Below, piece by piece: positions 22,893 to 32,022 of a DNA stretch of 64,000 bases. Under the pieces are notes generated by a model. That model worked only from the letters and a program-made list of their open reading frames with translations, did no database searches and was not told where the DNA came from. The DNA comes from Oryctolagus cuniculus (lineage: Eukaryota > Chordata > Mammalia > Lagomorpha > Leporidae). The position numbers and the translations under genes were made by a program. Numbering within the stretch: position 1 is the stretch's first letter; each line of letters opens with the position of its first letter. The stretch spans positions 496,001-560,000 of the forward strand of contig NW_027208203.1 in the NCBI RefSeq assembly GCF_964237555.1. Reading direction: 5' to 3'.

Positions 22893-23863
22893 TTAATACT
22901 TTATCCCTTTTAGTATTTTTTTTGTTCTATTAATACTATTGGTAGAACTCTGTAATTAATACACAGTCATTATTAAGTGTTGAGATTTAAATGAAAAGTG
23001 ATCTCTGTTAAATATAAGAGTGGGAATAACAGAGGGAGGAGATGTACACTTTGGAACATGTTCAACTGTACTTACCCCTAATGGTAGATTTAGAAACATG
23101 CCAGGGGATTCCAAATCAATCCCAGCAAGGTGGCATGTACCAATGCCATCTCACTAGTCCAAGTGATCAGTTTCAGTTCATAATTGATCATAATGAAAGG
23201 ATTAAGAGTCAAAGGGATCACATAAGAAAGACTACTGTCTGGTAACGCTGGTAGAATTTAAAAGCAGGGAACCATACAACATGGGAAGCAGGATACACAG
23301 CAGACTCATAGAATGGCAGGTGTCTTGCTAAACAGCACTCTGGCCTCAGAATCAATCCTTAAGGTATTCAGATCTGGCAAAAAAGCCGATGAGAGGATTT
23401 CAGGCATGCAGAGCCAATACACTGTGCCAAAAATAAAGTGACCTAAATGAAAGATCTCTGTGAGTGAGATCCCAGCAGAAAGTATGAGCCATCAAAGAAG
23501 GAGGTATCTTACTGTGAAGGGAGGAGAGAACTTACACATTGACTATGGCCATGTCTAAAAAAGATCAGAGTTGGCAAACTCAAGAGGCTTCAATAGCCAT
23601 GGTAGCTCATGACAAGAGCCTCAGGTGATTACTGACGTCATAAATAAGAGTGTCAATTGTTAAATCAACAGGAGTCATTGTGCACTAACTCCCCATGTAG
23701 GATCTCCATCCTTAATGTGTTGTACTATGTGAATTAACAGCATAACTAGTACTCAAACAGTACTTTATACTGTGTTTCTGTGTGTTTGTGCAAACTGTTG
23801 AAATCTTTACTTAGTATATACTAAATTGATCTTCTATATATAAAGATAATTGAAAATGAACCT

Positions 23864-23910
23864 TGATGTGAATGGGATGGGAGAGGGAGGGGGGGATGGG
23901 ATAGCTGAGC
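23864..23910 (+). other. G-rich tract in L1 3' UTR
   Basis: A purine strand with four or more runs of G (GGGATGGGAGAGGGAGG and further runs) sits about 90 bp before the A-tail. The equivalent tract occurs in the L1 at 36934-36989. Such tracts can form G-quadruplexes and are a conserved feature of mammalian L1 3' UTRs. Confidence 0.75.
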
Positions 23911-24170
23911 ATGGAAGGGAGCTTATGGGGGGAAAAGCCACTATAATCAAAAAGTTGTATTTTGGAAATTTATTTATTAAAAAAGGATAAAAAAAAACCA
24001 TCTGAATTCTCTGATGTATGACAGATTTGTGACAAATGACTTTTTTGCACTATTAATATTTATAAGCTTTTTCCGTGACATGAGTCCCTGTTGGATAAGA
24101 TGTGATTCCCAGCATAAGATTTGTCATACTTACATTATTTGAGAGAAAATTCTTTGACATGCATTATTTT

Positions 24171-24459
24171 GTTTATTTATTTTTTAGACAGAGTTAGAAA
24201 GAGACAGAGACAAGGGTCTTTCTTCTATTGGCTGCTATGGCTGGAACTATGCCAATCCGAAGCCAGGAGCCAGGTGCTTCCTCCTGGTCTCCCATGCGGG
24301 TGCAGGGGCCCAAACACTTGGGCCATCCTCCACTGCCCTCCTGGGCCACAGCAGAGAGCTAGACTGGAGGAGGAGCAATCTGGACTAGAACCCGGCACCC
24401 ATATGGGATGCCGGAACCACAGGCAGAGGATTGACAAAGGGAGCCACGGCACTGACCCC
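24171..24459 (-). repeat. CSINE inside the decayed finger array
   Basis: Reverse copy, body well kept (GGCACCCATATGGGATGCCGG). Finger-like sequence lies on both sides (around 24001-24030 and from 24540 on), so it inserted into the dying 3' part of the zinc-finger exon. Confidence 0.9.
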
Positions 24460-24509
24460 TCATTATATTCTCAGTCTCTCTTCTGTTCAAATTCCATGAT
24501 GGATTATGA

Positions 24510-25201
24510 GGTATGACCTATGACAAAAAGCTTTCCCACATTTATTTCATTCATGAGATCTCCACTTTGTGAATTCTCTAATGTTGTACCTGAGATTTTG
24601 GCAAAGCTTTCCAACACTCATTACATTCATAAGATTTCTCCCCCATGTGAATTCTCTGATGTCTTATAGGGTATGACATCTAAGCAAAGGATTTTCCACA
24701 TGATTACTTTCAAAGGCTTTTTTCCCTGTACAAATTTGATAATGTGCAATGAGGGCTAAATTATGGTAAAAGGCTTTGTGAATCATTACATTCGTAAGAT
24801 TTTTTCCCATGTGAATTGTTATGATTGATGAGGTATGATTGGCACCAAAGGCATATCCACACTTATTATAATCTTATTGTTCTCCCTGGATGAATTCTGA
24901 TATTTGATAAAATGAAACTTGCATAAAAAGGCAATTGTGTGCAAAATTCCCTGTATGAATTCTAGATGTTTTTAGTTGTGAATGATATCAAAAGGCTTTC
25001 TACCATCATTATTCATGACATTTCTCCCCTTGTGAATTCTCTGATGCTTTCTGATGTTTGACATATGACCAAAGGCTTTTGCACAGTCATTGCCATCATA
25101 AGGTTTCTCTCCTGTGACTTCTCTGTTTACTGAGTTCTGAACTGCACATAAAGGCTTTTCCATAGTCATTACATTCATAAGGTTTCTCCCGTGTGGCTTC
25201 T
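24510..25201 (-). pseudogene. decayed C2H2 finger repeats
   Basis: On the minus strand the ~84-bp finger periodicity persists: linkers resembling HQRIHTG and EKPYEC recur (for example RKHQRIHKG from the 24972-25178 frame), but frameshifts, missing Cys/His residues and stops break every unit. This would have been the C-terminal half of the array. Confidence 0.85.
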
Positions 25202-25966
25202 CTAATGATTTACAAGGCTTGACTTTTGGCCAAAGGCTTTACCATGGTCATTGAATTCAGAAGGTTTGTCCCTTGTGTGAATTCTCTGATGACTTATGAG
25301 GTTTGACTTCTGGCCAAAGGCTTTTCCACAGTCATTACATTCATAGGGTTTCTCCCCTATGTGAATTCTCTGATGGTTTATGAGGTGTGCCTTCTTGACA
25401 AAGGTTTTCCCGCAGTCATTGCATTCATAAGGTTTATTCCCTGTGTGAATTCTCTGATGTAGGATGAGATCTGACTTCCACCTAAAGGATTTTCCACACT
25501 CATTACATTCATAAGGTTTCTCCCCTGTGTGAATTCTCTGATGACTTATAAGGTTTGACTTCTGGCCAAAGACTTTTCCACACTCATTGCATTCATAAGG
25601 TTTATTCCCTGTGTGAATTCTCTGATGACTTATGAGGTTTGTTTTATAACCAAAGGTTTTTCCACATTCATGGCATTCATAAGGTTTCTCCCCTGTGTGA
25701 ATTCTCTGATGTTTAATCAAATGTAACTTCTGGTAAGTGGCTTCTCCATGTTCATTAAACACATGAGGGTTTTCCACAACATCAGTACCATGATGGATGG
25801 TATGGCAGGATTTATAACTGAATGATTTTCCCCAAGGCTTACATGCATAGGGTTTCTTCCCTATAAGCGGTCTATGATTAATTTTAAGATGTGATTGGTC
25901 AATGACAGGTTCCAAAGAACTAGTATATTCATAAACTTTCTCTTTTCTGGGACTTTGTTGATGCAT
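25202..25966 (-). pseudogene. C2H2 zinc-finger array (five intact fingers)
   Basis: The 254-codon open part of the finger exon. Two degenerate units come first (ACKPWGKSFSYK, where the Cys pair is spoiled, and VFNEHGEATYQKLHLIKHQRIH). Five canonical fingers C-x2-C-x12-H-x3-H follow, joined by TGEKPYEC/TGNKPYEC linkers. Finger cores are GKTFGYKTNLISH, GKVFGQKSNLISH, GKSFRWKSDLILH, GKTFVKKAHLINH and GKAFGQKSNLISH. A sixth unit has lost both cysteines (SEFNDHGKAF) and ends at a TAG where Gln is usual. Fingers 2 and 5 share the same contact residues (QKSNLIS), hinting at recent unit duplication. The ATG at 25966 is internal. The natural frame enters from upstream through two stops. Confidence 0.85.
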
Positions 25967-26062
25967 ACTGAGGTTAGAATTTTTATGGAAATCTTGTTCT
26001 ATTTGAGTTGTCTTGCCAATAGTGGAGTTGATGTAATACTTTCTACCATAAAATGCCTCTCA

Positions 26063-26466
26063 GATTTACAAAATATATATTTTCCTTTTGAAGACATTCC
26101 CTTGTCCAGTTGGTTCAAAAGCCTGTAGCACAGTCTGAATTTTGTGCTGTTGATTAAGAGCCTCACAGAACTGGAGAGCGTTCCCAGGTAACTTAGTAGC
26201 ATCAAATTTTTCTTCAGTTTGTAGTTGATCAGGCCCACAGTGGGGATGCACATTGTAACATATATTGTATTCTTCAGGTTTCATTCCTGAATAGATTCTC
26301 TTTTTGATACTCAGTTTTGGAATATGGTTTGAAATCAAATGAAGTGTTTTTCTTAATTCAAGGATGTTGGGAGTTGATGTCTTATTATTTTTTGTAACAT
26401 CCTGATTCAGATTTTTGTCCTGACTTTTCTGGTTTTTCCTAATCAGGTCATCCCTTTTCATGGCAA
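26063..26466 (-). pseudogene. KRAB-ZNF spacer region, start of last exon
   Basis: The acceptor TTTTTTTCTCACTTCAG on the minus strand opens the exon at 26466. The 131-codon frame is Lys/Asn/Gln-rich (NQDVTKNNKTSTPNIL) with phrases typical of the linker between KRAB and fingers (YNICYNVHPHCGPDQLQ). It runs into TAA at 26068, in the same frame as the finger array, about 100 bp short of it. Confidence 0.75.
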
Positions 26467-26591
26467 CTGAAGTGAGAAAAAAATAATGTTGTCAATAAAT
26501 CAAATATAATTGTTTCTCCTGACATACTCATGTAAAAGGAATGAAGTTACTGTATTTAAGAGGGATAAAATTAACAAAATGAATACAAATC

Positions 26592-26895
26592 ACTGCTTGG
26601 AATGTCTGCATCCAAAAACAGTGCCAGTTTCAGCCCAGGCTACTCTGCTTCAAATACAGCTCTCTACTAATGTATACTATGGGGCAGCAGATAATGGTTC
26701 TTGTGCTTGGGACCCTGTGATATATCAGATTGGAACAGTTGGAATGCCAGGCTTTTGGCTTCAAATTAGTCAGACCTAACTGCTGCAGGTATCTGGGGAG
26801 GTAGCTAATAGGAAATCTCTTGCTCACTGTTTCTCCTCTCACTGACTTTCTGCCTTTCACAAAGATGAAACACCTATATAAGATTTTTAAAAAAG
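26592..26895 (+). repeat. CSINE, very old copy
   Basis: Faint body phrases in the right order (GGAATGTCTGCATCC, ATACAGCTCTCTACTAATG, ATCTGGGGAGGTAGC). Lies in the putative last intron of the KRAB-ZNF relict. Confidence 0.65.
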
Positions 26896-27640
26896 GACAT
26901 ATGTTTAGTAAAAATAATCAGCTATTACCTAGAAATCAATTTTTCCCTGTCCTATTCTTTCCAGTTCATTTTTATAAAATTGTCTGTTTTGTACTTCTCT
27001 GGTATTTCAACCATCAAGATGGGAAACTTTTACTGGATCATTTTCGTGCAAGTGGAGAAGAGTGAAATTATCTGTATTCCAAGCAGGATCACATTTAAGG
27101 GACAAGATTTGCATCTGTGGTTGTCTCATTTTCTGTCTTCCCGGGGAAACAGCATTTGTGGGATTTTTCTAATGAAAAACTGTTTTATCTGCACTCTATT
27201 ACAGTTTCCCCTTATTTCTAAGGAAACCTGACATCCTCAGCTTCTGAGAACTACAACAGTTGCAGAAAGTTCCAATGTACCACCTTCGGTATACATTCAC
27301 AACAATTTAAAGAATTCGTTTCTGCAGACCACAATCTGCTCAATTTCATGAAAATTATTTCTATCTCATTGTGAAGATGTCAACCCTGGTTTCCTCCTTT
27401 CATTTCTTTCTATGAACAATCCTCTGTGATAATATGTGACTCTGGAGGTTTTGATCAGTTGTTGATTTTCCCATGAAACTTCATTTCCTTTGCCTTCACC
27501 AGAGATACTGATCTCCATAGATGCTGTAGAATAACTGTGTCTGAAGTAAGACTTGGGAAAGTAAGACTCATGGAAAGAGCACCACTCAACATCTGCTACA
27601 CTGCTTCTTCCTTGGCCTCCCTGCCCAAAATGTGCAGACT
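26896..27640. other. intronic sequence of the KRAB-ZNF relict
   Basis: Between the putative KRAB-B exon and the finger exon. No repeat or exon recognised. Confidence 0.5.
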
Positions 27641-27643
27641 GAC

Positions 27644-27740
27644 CTGGAAGGCTCTGATGTGGGCATTCTTCCCCCATCCAGGGCTCTGCACATCTCTTCC
27701 CTCTCTTACTCCCACTCTTATATTTACAATGTTTCAATTT
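27644..27740 (-). pseudogene. probable KRAB-B exon (3' boundary clear)
   Basis: The minus-strand frame ends EPWMGEECPHQSLP and then a donor GTCAGT directly after CCTTCCAG (exon end 27644, phase 1). EPW-(x)-x-EE is the hallmark end of KRAB-B boxes. The start of the exon is unclear because no good acceptor with a pyrimidine tract is visible at the expected distance. The first half (KHCKYKSGSKRGKRC) does not look like KRAB-B. Confidence 0.6.
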
Positions 27741-27884
27741 GAATTCCTTTTCAGATGGTAGATATTCAGATTCTCCATGGACAAATTCTATACCCGTCTT
27801 TCATTAAACTTTATAAATACTGCTCACTTATTTGTCAAATACTGAGAAAATGTTACCACTGGGCATGTGATGAGTGTCACTCAC

Positions 27885-28011
27885 CCATGGAGGACAGGCT
27901 GCTGTAGGTCTCCAGCATCACATCCCTGTACAGGATTTTCTGAGCTTGGTTCATGTTCTGCCATTCCTCCCAGGTAAAGTACACAGCCAGCTCTTCAAAT
28001 GCTATCATCAC
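27885..28011 (-). pseudogene. KRAB-A box exon
   Basis: Exactly 127 bp, the standard KRAB-A exon length, with acceptor CTATCACAG and donor GTGAGT. It reads VMIAFEELAVYFTWEEWQ, then NQAQKILYRDVMLETYSSLS, then SMG. LYRDVMLE, the core needed for TRIM28 binding, is kept. The N-terminal DV-AVDF motif is altered to EL-AVYF, which may weaken repression. The exon itself has no stop. It is called pseudogene because of the breaks downstream. Confidence 0.9.
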
Positions 28012-28518
28012 CTGTGATAGAACACTCTTGGTCATCATGTCAACTCTGTCATATAACAATGACAGTTGCATATCTTCTACATGGGTATGGAAGAAGAAGG
28101 AAGGATGCTATTTCATTTCAGATTTGTTGAGCATTTGGACAGCCACACAGAAGCATTCAACAGGGGGTCAAACATACGGTATAAAGGCTGGGGAAAATGC
28201 CCAAGCTGGAGGGAAACAGGAGTTTCAGCTCAAAAGGCCAGACTATGTCAATGGCCATTGCACAGTAGGTTGAAAGGGAGACAACGTTCACTCTGGAATG
28301 AGCAATGTTCAGAAGAATGTAGAAGTATTCAGGGAAAAAGACAAGAAACCAACAGGAAGCTATGAAGGGATTGAACAGAGAAGAATTTCCAGGAAAACAC
28401 TATACACAGTCAATGCAATTATGGCAGAGAAAAAAATGTTTTAAAAGAGACAGTAAGCATTTAACTTAGTGTTTATGATGCTAGCTCAGATACTCTATCT
28501 CTACATCAAATTTCCAAA
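28012..28518. other. unassigned sequence upstream of KRAB exon
   Basis: Would be intron or 5' flank of the zinc-finger relict. No start exon or repeat recognised. Confidence 0.45.
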
Positions 28519-28756
28519 GTTGGATTTCAGTGCCAGCTCCAGTTTCCAGCTCTCAGCTAATGCAGAACAGGGGAAGGAATGTTGATGCCAAGCAAGAGGA
28601 AGGCCTAAATTTTATTCTTGACTCTTGGCTTCAGTTGTGCCCCACCCCTGCTTGATATGATTATTTAGGCAGTAAATGGGTGCATGGGAGCTCTCTAGCT
28701 TTCTCTCACTCCATCAACTTCTTTCTCTATCAAGCTCATAAATATTTTTAAATAAG
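28519..28756 (+). repeat. CSINE, old copy
   Basis: Diverged body and an AAATATTTTTAAATAA tail. Its 3' end was the target for the LTR element that begins at 28763. Confidence 0.75.
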
Positions 28757-28762
28757 GGAAGA

Positions 28763-29302
28763 TGTCGCTCACCGTCTTCGTGGAGGAATGACACTAAACC
28801 CTGCCTAGGCTTCATATCCGAGTCACGGCACCATTATGTCGCTCCCCCTCTTCGTGGAGGAATGACACAGGACCCTGCGTTGTTCTTTGGTCTGCTCGGC
28901 CCTCCCCAGGTTTGCTGCTGGTTCTTCCTGGGTTGGCTACCGACCCTTCCACCTCTGTGGAAGGGCGGTTCCCCCTGCCACTTTCCCCACTTCCGCGGGG
29001 GAGCAGCACACCGCCAGCCGGCTTTCTCGGGGGCTGCTCAGGTGTTCCTTCAGATAGATGTTCCTGGTGCATGTTGTCTCTCTCCTCCTTTATAGTCCTC
29101 TTCCACCAATCCCAACTCTGCTACCCACATGCCGAGTACACTGCTCTCCTCCAATCAGGAGCAGGTCCTGCTGTTTATTGGTTGAACTGGAGGCAGCTGT
29201 GTAGAAGCTGTTTCCTCCTCTCCCAGCGCCATATTGTGGGAGAGCAGATGCATAGAATAAGTCTTAATTCCAGTAACAGTATAGTCCAAGTTGCTCCCCA
29301 CA
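28763..29302 (-). repeat. 3' LTR (540 bp) with captured PBS block
   Basis: Starts TGTGGGGAGCAACTTGG at 29302 and ends GAGCGACA at 28763, directly against the target-site repeat. TATAAA complement lies at 29089-29094. The last ~74 bp contain a perfect tRNA-His-type primer site TGGTGCCGTGACTCGGAT (complement at 28816-28833). In a normal provirus that site never lies in a 3' LTR. Confidence 0.92.
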
Positions 29303-29319
29303 GATCCCCCTTTCTTTTT
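29303..29319 (-). promoter_or_regulatory. polypurine tract
   Basis: On the minus strand AAAAAGAAAGGGGGATC directly precedes the 3' LTR start TGTGGGG. This is the expected priming site for plus-strand DNA synthesis in reverse transcription and fixes the inner border of the 3' LTR. Confidence 0.92.
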
Positions 29320-29324
29320 ATTTT

Positions 29325-29732
29325 TGGCGTTGATATGCGCCTGTCTTCGGTGCCCCGCGGCGCACACTCTGCTCTGCTTGCTGGAGTTGCCCACAGGTGC
29401 TTACAAGCCCTACCAATCAGGCAAACCAAATCCAGGTCCTCTCTTTGCCATGTTGTGATGAGGTTTTTAGGCGCTGATGCGTGCCTGTGTTCGGTGCCCT
29501 GTAGCGCATGCTCTGCTCTGCTAGAACTGCCTGCAGGTGCTTACAAGCCCTACCAATCAGGCAAACCGAATCCAAGCCTTCTCATTGCCGTATTGTGGGG
29601 AGACTTATTGATGTTGATTCGTGGCTATCTTCGGTGACCTGCAGCTCATACTCTGGTTGAGCTGCCTGCTGGTGCTTATCGCCTACTCAGGCAGACCGAA
29701 TCCAAGCTCTCATTGCCGTGTTGTGGGGAGGC
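29325..29732 (-). repeat. three ~135-bp tandem repeats in element interior
   Basis: Units at about 29325-29464, 29465-29601 and 29602-29732. Each contains TTCGGTGMCC, a CTCTG-rich part, GGTGCTTA, CAGGCARACC and ATTGCCGTRTTGTGGGGAG (or a variant), in that order. The distal unit is the most diverged. The last bases of the window (63930-64000) are the beginning of the matching repeat in the other copy. No coding potential is visible. The position just before the polypurine tract suggests a non-coding RNA role or simple expansion. Confidence 0.88.
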
Positions 29733-30446
29733 CTTATTTTTCTCTATTTCTCTATCTCCGGGCATTCCTATTTCTCCTATTTTATTTCTATCTGCCAGCA
29801 TTCTTATTTCTCTCATTTTACTTCTAAACTTGTTTCTCTTATCCCCGCGGCTTGCCAGCGCCCGCCCCGAGGCTGCTTCTCAGCGCCTCGCCCCGCGGCG
29901 GCTTCCCGGCTCTGAGCCACTTCCCAGCTTCGCGCGCTCTTCGCAGTCTCCACGCCCCTTTGCGCCCGCACCATGGCCTTCGCGCTAGCCCCACGTTAAC
30001 TATTTACTTGCGCCCCGTGTGCGCTCTCCCCACTTGTGCCCCACGCACTCTCTCTGCGCGCAGCAGCTTCCACAAATCACACAGCCTAGCTCATGTTTCT
30101 GCCACCGGTATTCAGTCTAAGTTCCCCGGGCTAACCTGGAGAATTCAACCTAGCTCACGACTGCGCCTTTCGGTTTGGCTTCCCGTCTTTTGCTCCCTGG
30201 GCTAATCTGACGGATTCCAACCTGGCCCACGTCTCTGCCTCTGGTTCCAGATTTTCACCCCTTGTTCCCCGGGCTGATTTGACGAATCCCAAGCTAGCTT
30301 ACGTCTCCGCCTCAGCCTGCCCCCATGGCTACATCCTCCCTAACATATTTTTCTCTACCCGGTATGTTTCCTAACTTTTCTTCCAACAGTATTCCTCCCT
30401 CATTTCTCCTGGCTTCTCCCCACAGTCCGTATCCAAGTCTGTTCTA

Positions 30447-30465
30447 GCTTTCACTTTCACTTTCG
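30447..30465 (-). promoter_or_regulatory. GAAANN triplet (IRF/Blimp-1-like site) in element leader
   Basis: The minus strand reads CGAAAGTGAAAGTGAAAGC, three GAAA cores spaced by 2 bp. GAAANNGAAA is the consensus for interferon-regulatory factors and PRDM1. The same site, with one changed base, is kept in the second copy at 63149-63166. Confidence 0.55.
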
Positions 30466-30637
30466 ACCTTAGAGATTTCTCCCAGCTTCTTTCCCAAAGT
30501 CCGTATCCGAGTCTATGCCTAGGCTTTCAATAGCTTCTTCCGGCACCTTTTCCATCCGGCTTTTCCCTAGGCTCTTTGCTAGTCTCTCTCTCCGGTATTT
30601 TCCCACTTCTTCCTGTTTCTTCCCTCCTAAGTTTCCT

Positions 30638-30655
30638 ATCCGAGTCACGAAACCA
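30638..30655 (-). promoter_or_regulatory. primer binding site (mutated)
   Basis: Three bases after the 5' LTR the minus strand reads TGGTTTCGTGACTCGGAT, differing from the tRNA-His complement TGGTGCCGTGACTCGGAT at two bases. The perfect version lies 74 bp away, inside the LTR (30712-30729). Confidence 0.85.
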
Positions 30656-30658
30656 TTA

Positions 30659-31198
30659 TGTCACTCCCTGTCTTCGTGGAGGAGCGACACAGGACCCTGC
30701 CTAGGCTTCATATCCGAGTCACGGCACCATTATGTCGCTCCCCCTCTTCGTGGAGGAACGACACAGGACCCTGCGCTGTTCTTTGGTCTGCTCGGCCCTC
30801 CCCGGGTTTGCTGCTGGTTCTTCCAGGGTTGGCTACCGACCCTTCCACCTCCGTGGAAGGGCGGTTCCCCCTGCCACTTTCCCCACTTCCGCGGGGGAGC
30901 GGCACACCGCCAGCCAGCTCTCTCGGGGGCTGCTCAGGTGTTCCTTCAGATAGATGTTCCTGGTGCATGTTGTCTCTCTCCTCCTTTATAGTCCTCTTCC
31001 ACCAATCCCAACTCTGCTACCCACATGCCGAGTACACTGCTCTCCTCCAATCAGGAGCAGGTCCTACTGTTTATTGGTTGAACTGGAGGCAGCTGTGTAG
31101 AAGCTGTTTCCTCCTCTCCCAGCGCCATATTGTGGGAGAGCAGATACATAGAATAATTCTTAATTCCAGTAACAGTATAGTCTGAGTTGCTCCCCACA
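30659..31198 (-). repeat. 5' LTR (540 bp) with captured PBS block
   Basis: Starts TGTGGGGAGCAACTCAG at 31198 next to GGAAGA and ends GGGAGTGACA at 30659. Equal length to the 3' LTR proves that the inner PBS copy belongs to the LTR. TATAAA complement lies at 30985-30990. U3 and R of the two LTRs differ at only a few positions, but the captured block differs more (GGGTCCTGTGTCGC against GGGTTTAGTGTCAT). Confidence 0.9.
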
Positions 31199-31409
31199 GG
31201 AAGAGGTTCAAGAAAAAATAGAAAGTAGCTCTTTCTTTTCCTGTAATTATTCTACTCATAAACATTTAAAGAACTGAAATAACATTATAACAAATTAAAG
31301 TAAAATCAAATGAATTATTTACTCAAGAACAGACCTTGAGAAATTCTGCAGTATAATCTGCATTTGTGACTGAGGGAAATGCAGAGAGATTTGTTTGAGA
31401 ACCTGCAGT

Positions 31410-31678
31410 AGGCACCAGCATTGTGGTGCAGCAGGAAAGCCTGCACTGTCCACTTGCAATTCAGGTAACCCATGTGGACCGACAATTTGAGTCCTTGGTG
31501 CTCCACTTCCAAGGTTATGGGAGACCCAGATAGAGTTCCAGGCTCCTGGCTTTCACCTGGCAAACTACTGTGATCATTTTGTGAATGAACCAGTAGATGG
31601 AAGGTATCACTTTCTCACTACCCATCCCACCCTATCTCTATTTGCCTTTCAAATAAATAAGTAAATAAATAAATCTTT
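31410..31678 (+). repeat. CSINE, shortened
   Basis: Head GGCACCAGCATTGTGGTGCAG, middle of body deleted, long AAATAAATAAGTAAATAAAT tail. Confidence 0.9.
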
Positions 31679-32022
31679 GGGCCGGCGCTGTGGTGCAGCA
31701 AGTTAACACCCTGGCCTGAAATGCTGGCATCCCATATGGGCGCTGTTTCTAGACCCAGGTGCTCCACTTCTCATCAGGCTCTCTGCTATGCCTTGGAAAG
31801 CAGATCTGGCCCAACACCTTGGGCCCTTGAACCCACATGGGAGACCCAGAAAAAGCTCCTGGCTCCTGGCTCGGAACAGCACAGCTCTGGGCATTGTGGC
31901 CAACCAGGGAGTGAATCAGCGGATGAAGATCTCTCCTCTGCCTCTTTCTTTCTCTCTCTCTGCCTCTCTCTCTGTGTAACTCTGACTTTGAAATAAATAA
32001 ATAAATTCTTAAATAAAATCTT
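31679..32022 (+). repeat. CSINE inserted in the tail of another
   Basis: Head GGGCCGGCGCTGTGGTGCAG is nearly consensus, so this is a young copy. It begins immediately after the A-rich tail of the preceding SINE, giving a head-to-tail dimer. Confidence 0.94.

Larger units (their letters stand above)
19360..23998 (+). mobile_element. LINE-1 with internal deletion (ORF1 open)
   Basis: Order: 5' UTR (about 19360-20140, homologous to the 33.4-34.4 kb L1 in pieces such as GGTCACCCAC and GTGGAAGC), ORF1 (20141-21148), ORF2 (21196 to about 22892), then a jump into the 3' UTR (22893-23998), ending in an A-rich tail. The missing part runs from mid reverse transcriptase to the start of the 3' UTR, more than 2 kb compared with the ORF2 at 58.3-62.2 kb. 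The junction carries the 4-bp microhomology CAAC. The exact 5' boundary is uncertain. The 3' flank is decayed zinc-finger sequence, so the element landed in the tail of the KRAB-ZNF relict. Confidence 0.93.
23999..28011 (-). pseudogene. KRAB C2H2 zinc-finger gene relict
   Basis: Minus-strand order: KRAB-A exon (28011-27885), probable KRAB-B exon end near 27644, spacer-plus-finger exon from 26466 downward, intact fingers 25880-25260, decayed fingers to about 24000 (cut by a CSINE and flanked by an L1). Intron phases agree: KRAB-A ends in phase 1 and the last exon opens with two bases of a split codon. KRAB-ZNF proteins bind DNA through the fingers and recruit TRIM28 through KRAB, often to silence retroelements. 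In-frame TAA (26068-26066) and TGA (26062-26060) cut spacer from fingers, and a TAG (25204-25202) ends the array. I therefore call it a pseudogene. I saw no upstream start exon before the LTR element at 28763. Confidence 0.85.
28757..31204 (-). mobile_element. complete non-coding LTR retroelement with TSD GGAAGA
   Basis: A provirus of 2436 bp (28763-31198) on the minus strand. The 6-bp duplication GGAAGA lies at 28757-28762 and 31199-31204. Order on its own strand: 5' LTR (31198-30659), primer binding site (30655-30638), leader and CpG-rich interior, three ~135-bp tandem repeats, polypurine tract, 3' LTR (29302-28763). Both LTRs are 540 bp. The 1.36-kb interior has no gag, pro, pol or env and no credible frame. 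The same interior recurs in the copy at 62235. It is therefore probably a non-autonomous element that relied on proteins of a relative, rather than a one-off deletion. Confidence 0.93.

Noticed and set aside
26081..26110. Intact KRAB-ZNF gene with the TAA/TGA as sequencing errors
   Set aside because: Two separate stops plus a third (25204-25202) and many decayed fingers downstream make errors an unlikely explanation.
28912..29637. 241-codon plus-strand frame across the 3' LTR
   Set aside because: It is antisense to the LTR and interior of the minus-strand provirus and crosses the LTR boundary. It has no retroviral protein features.
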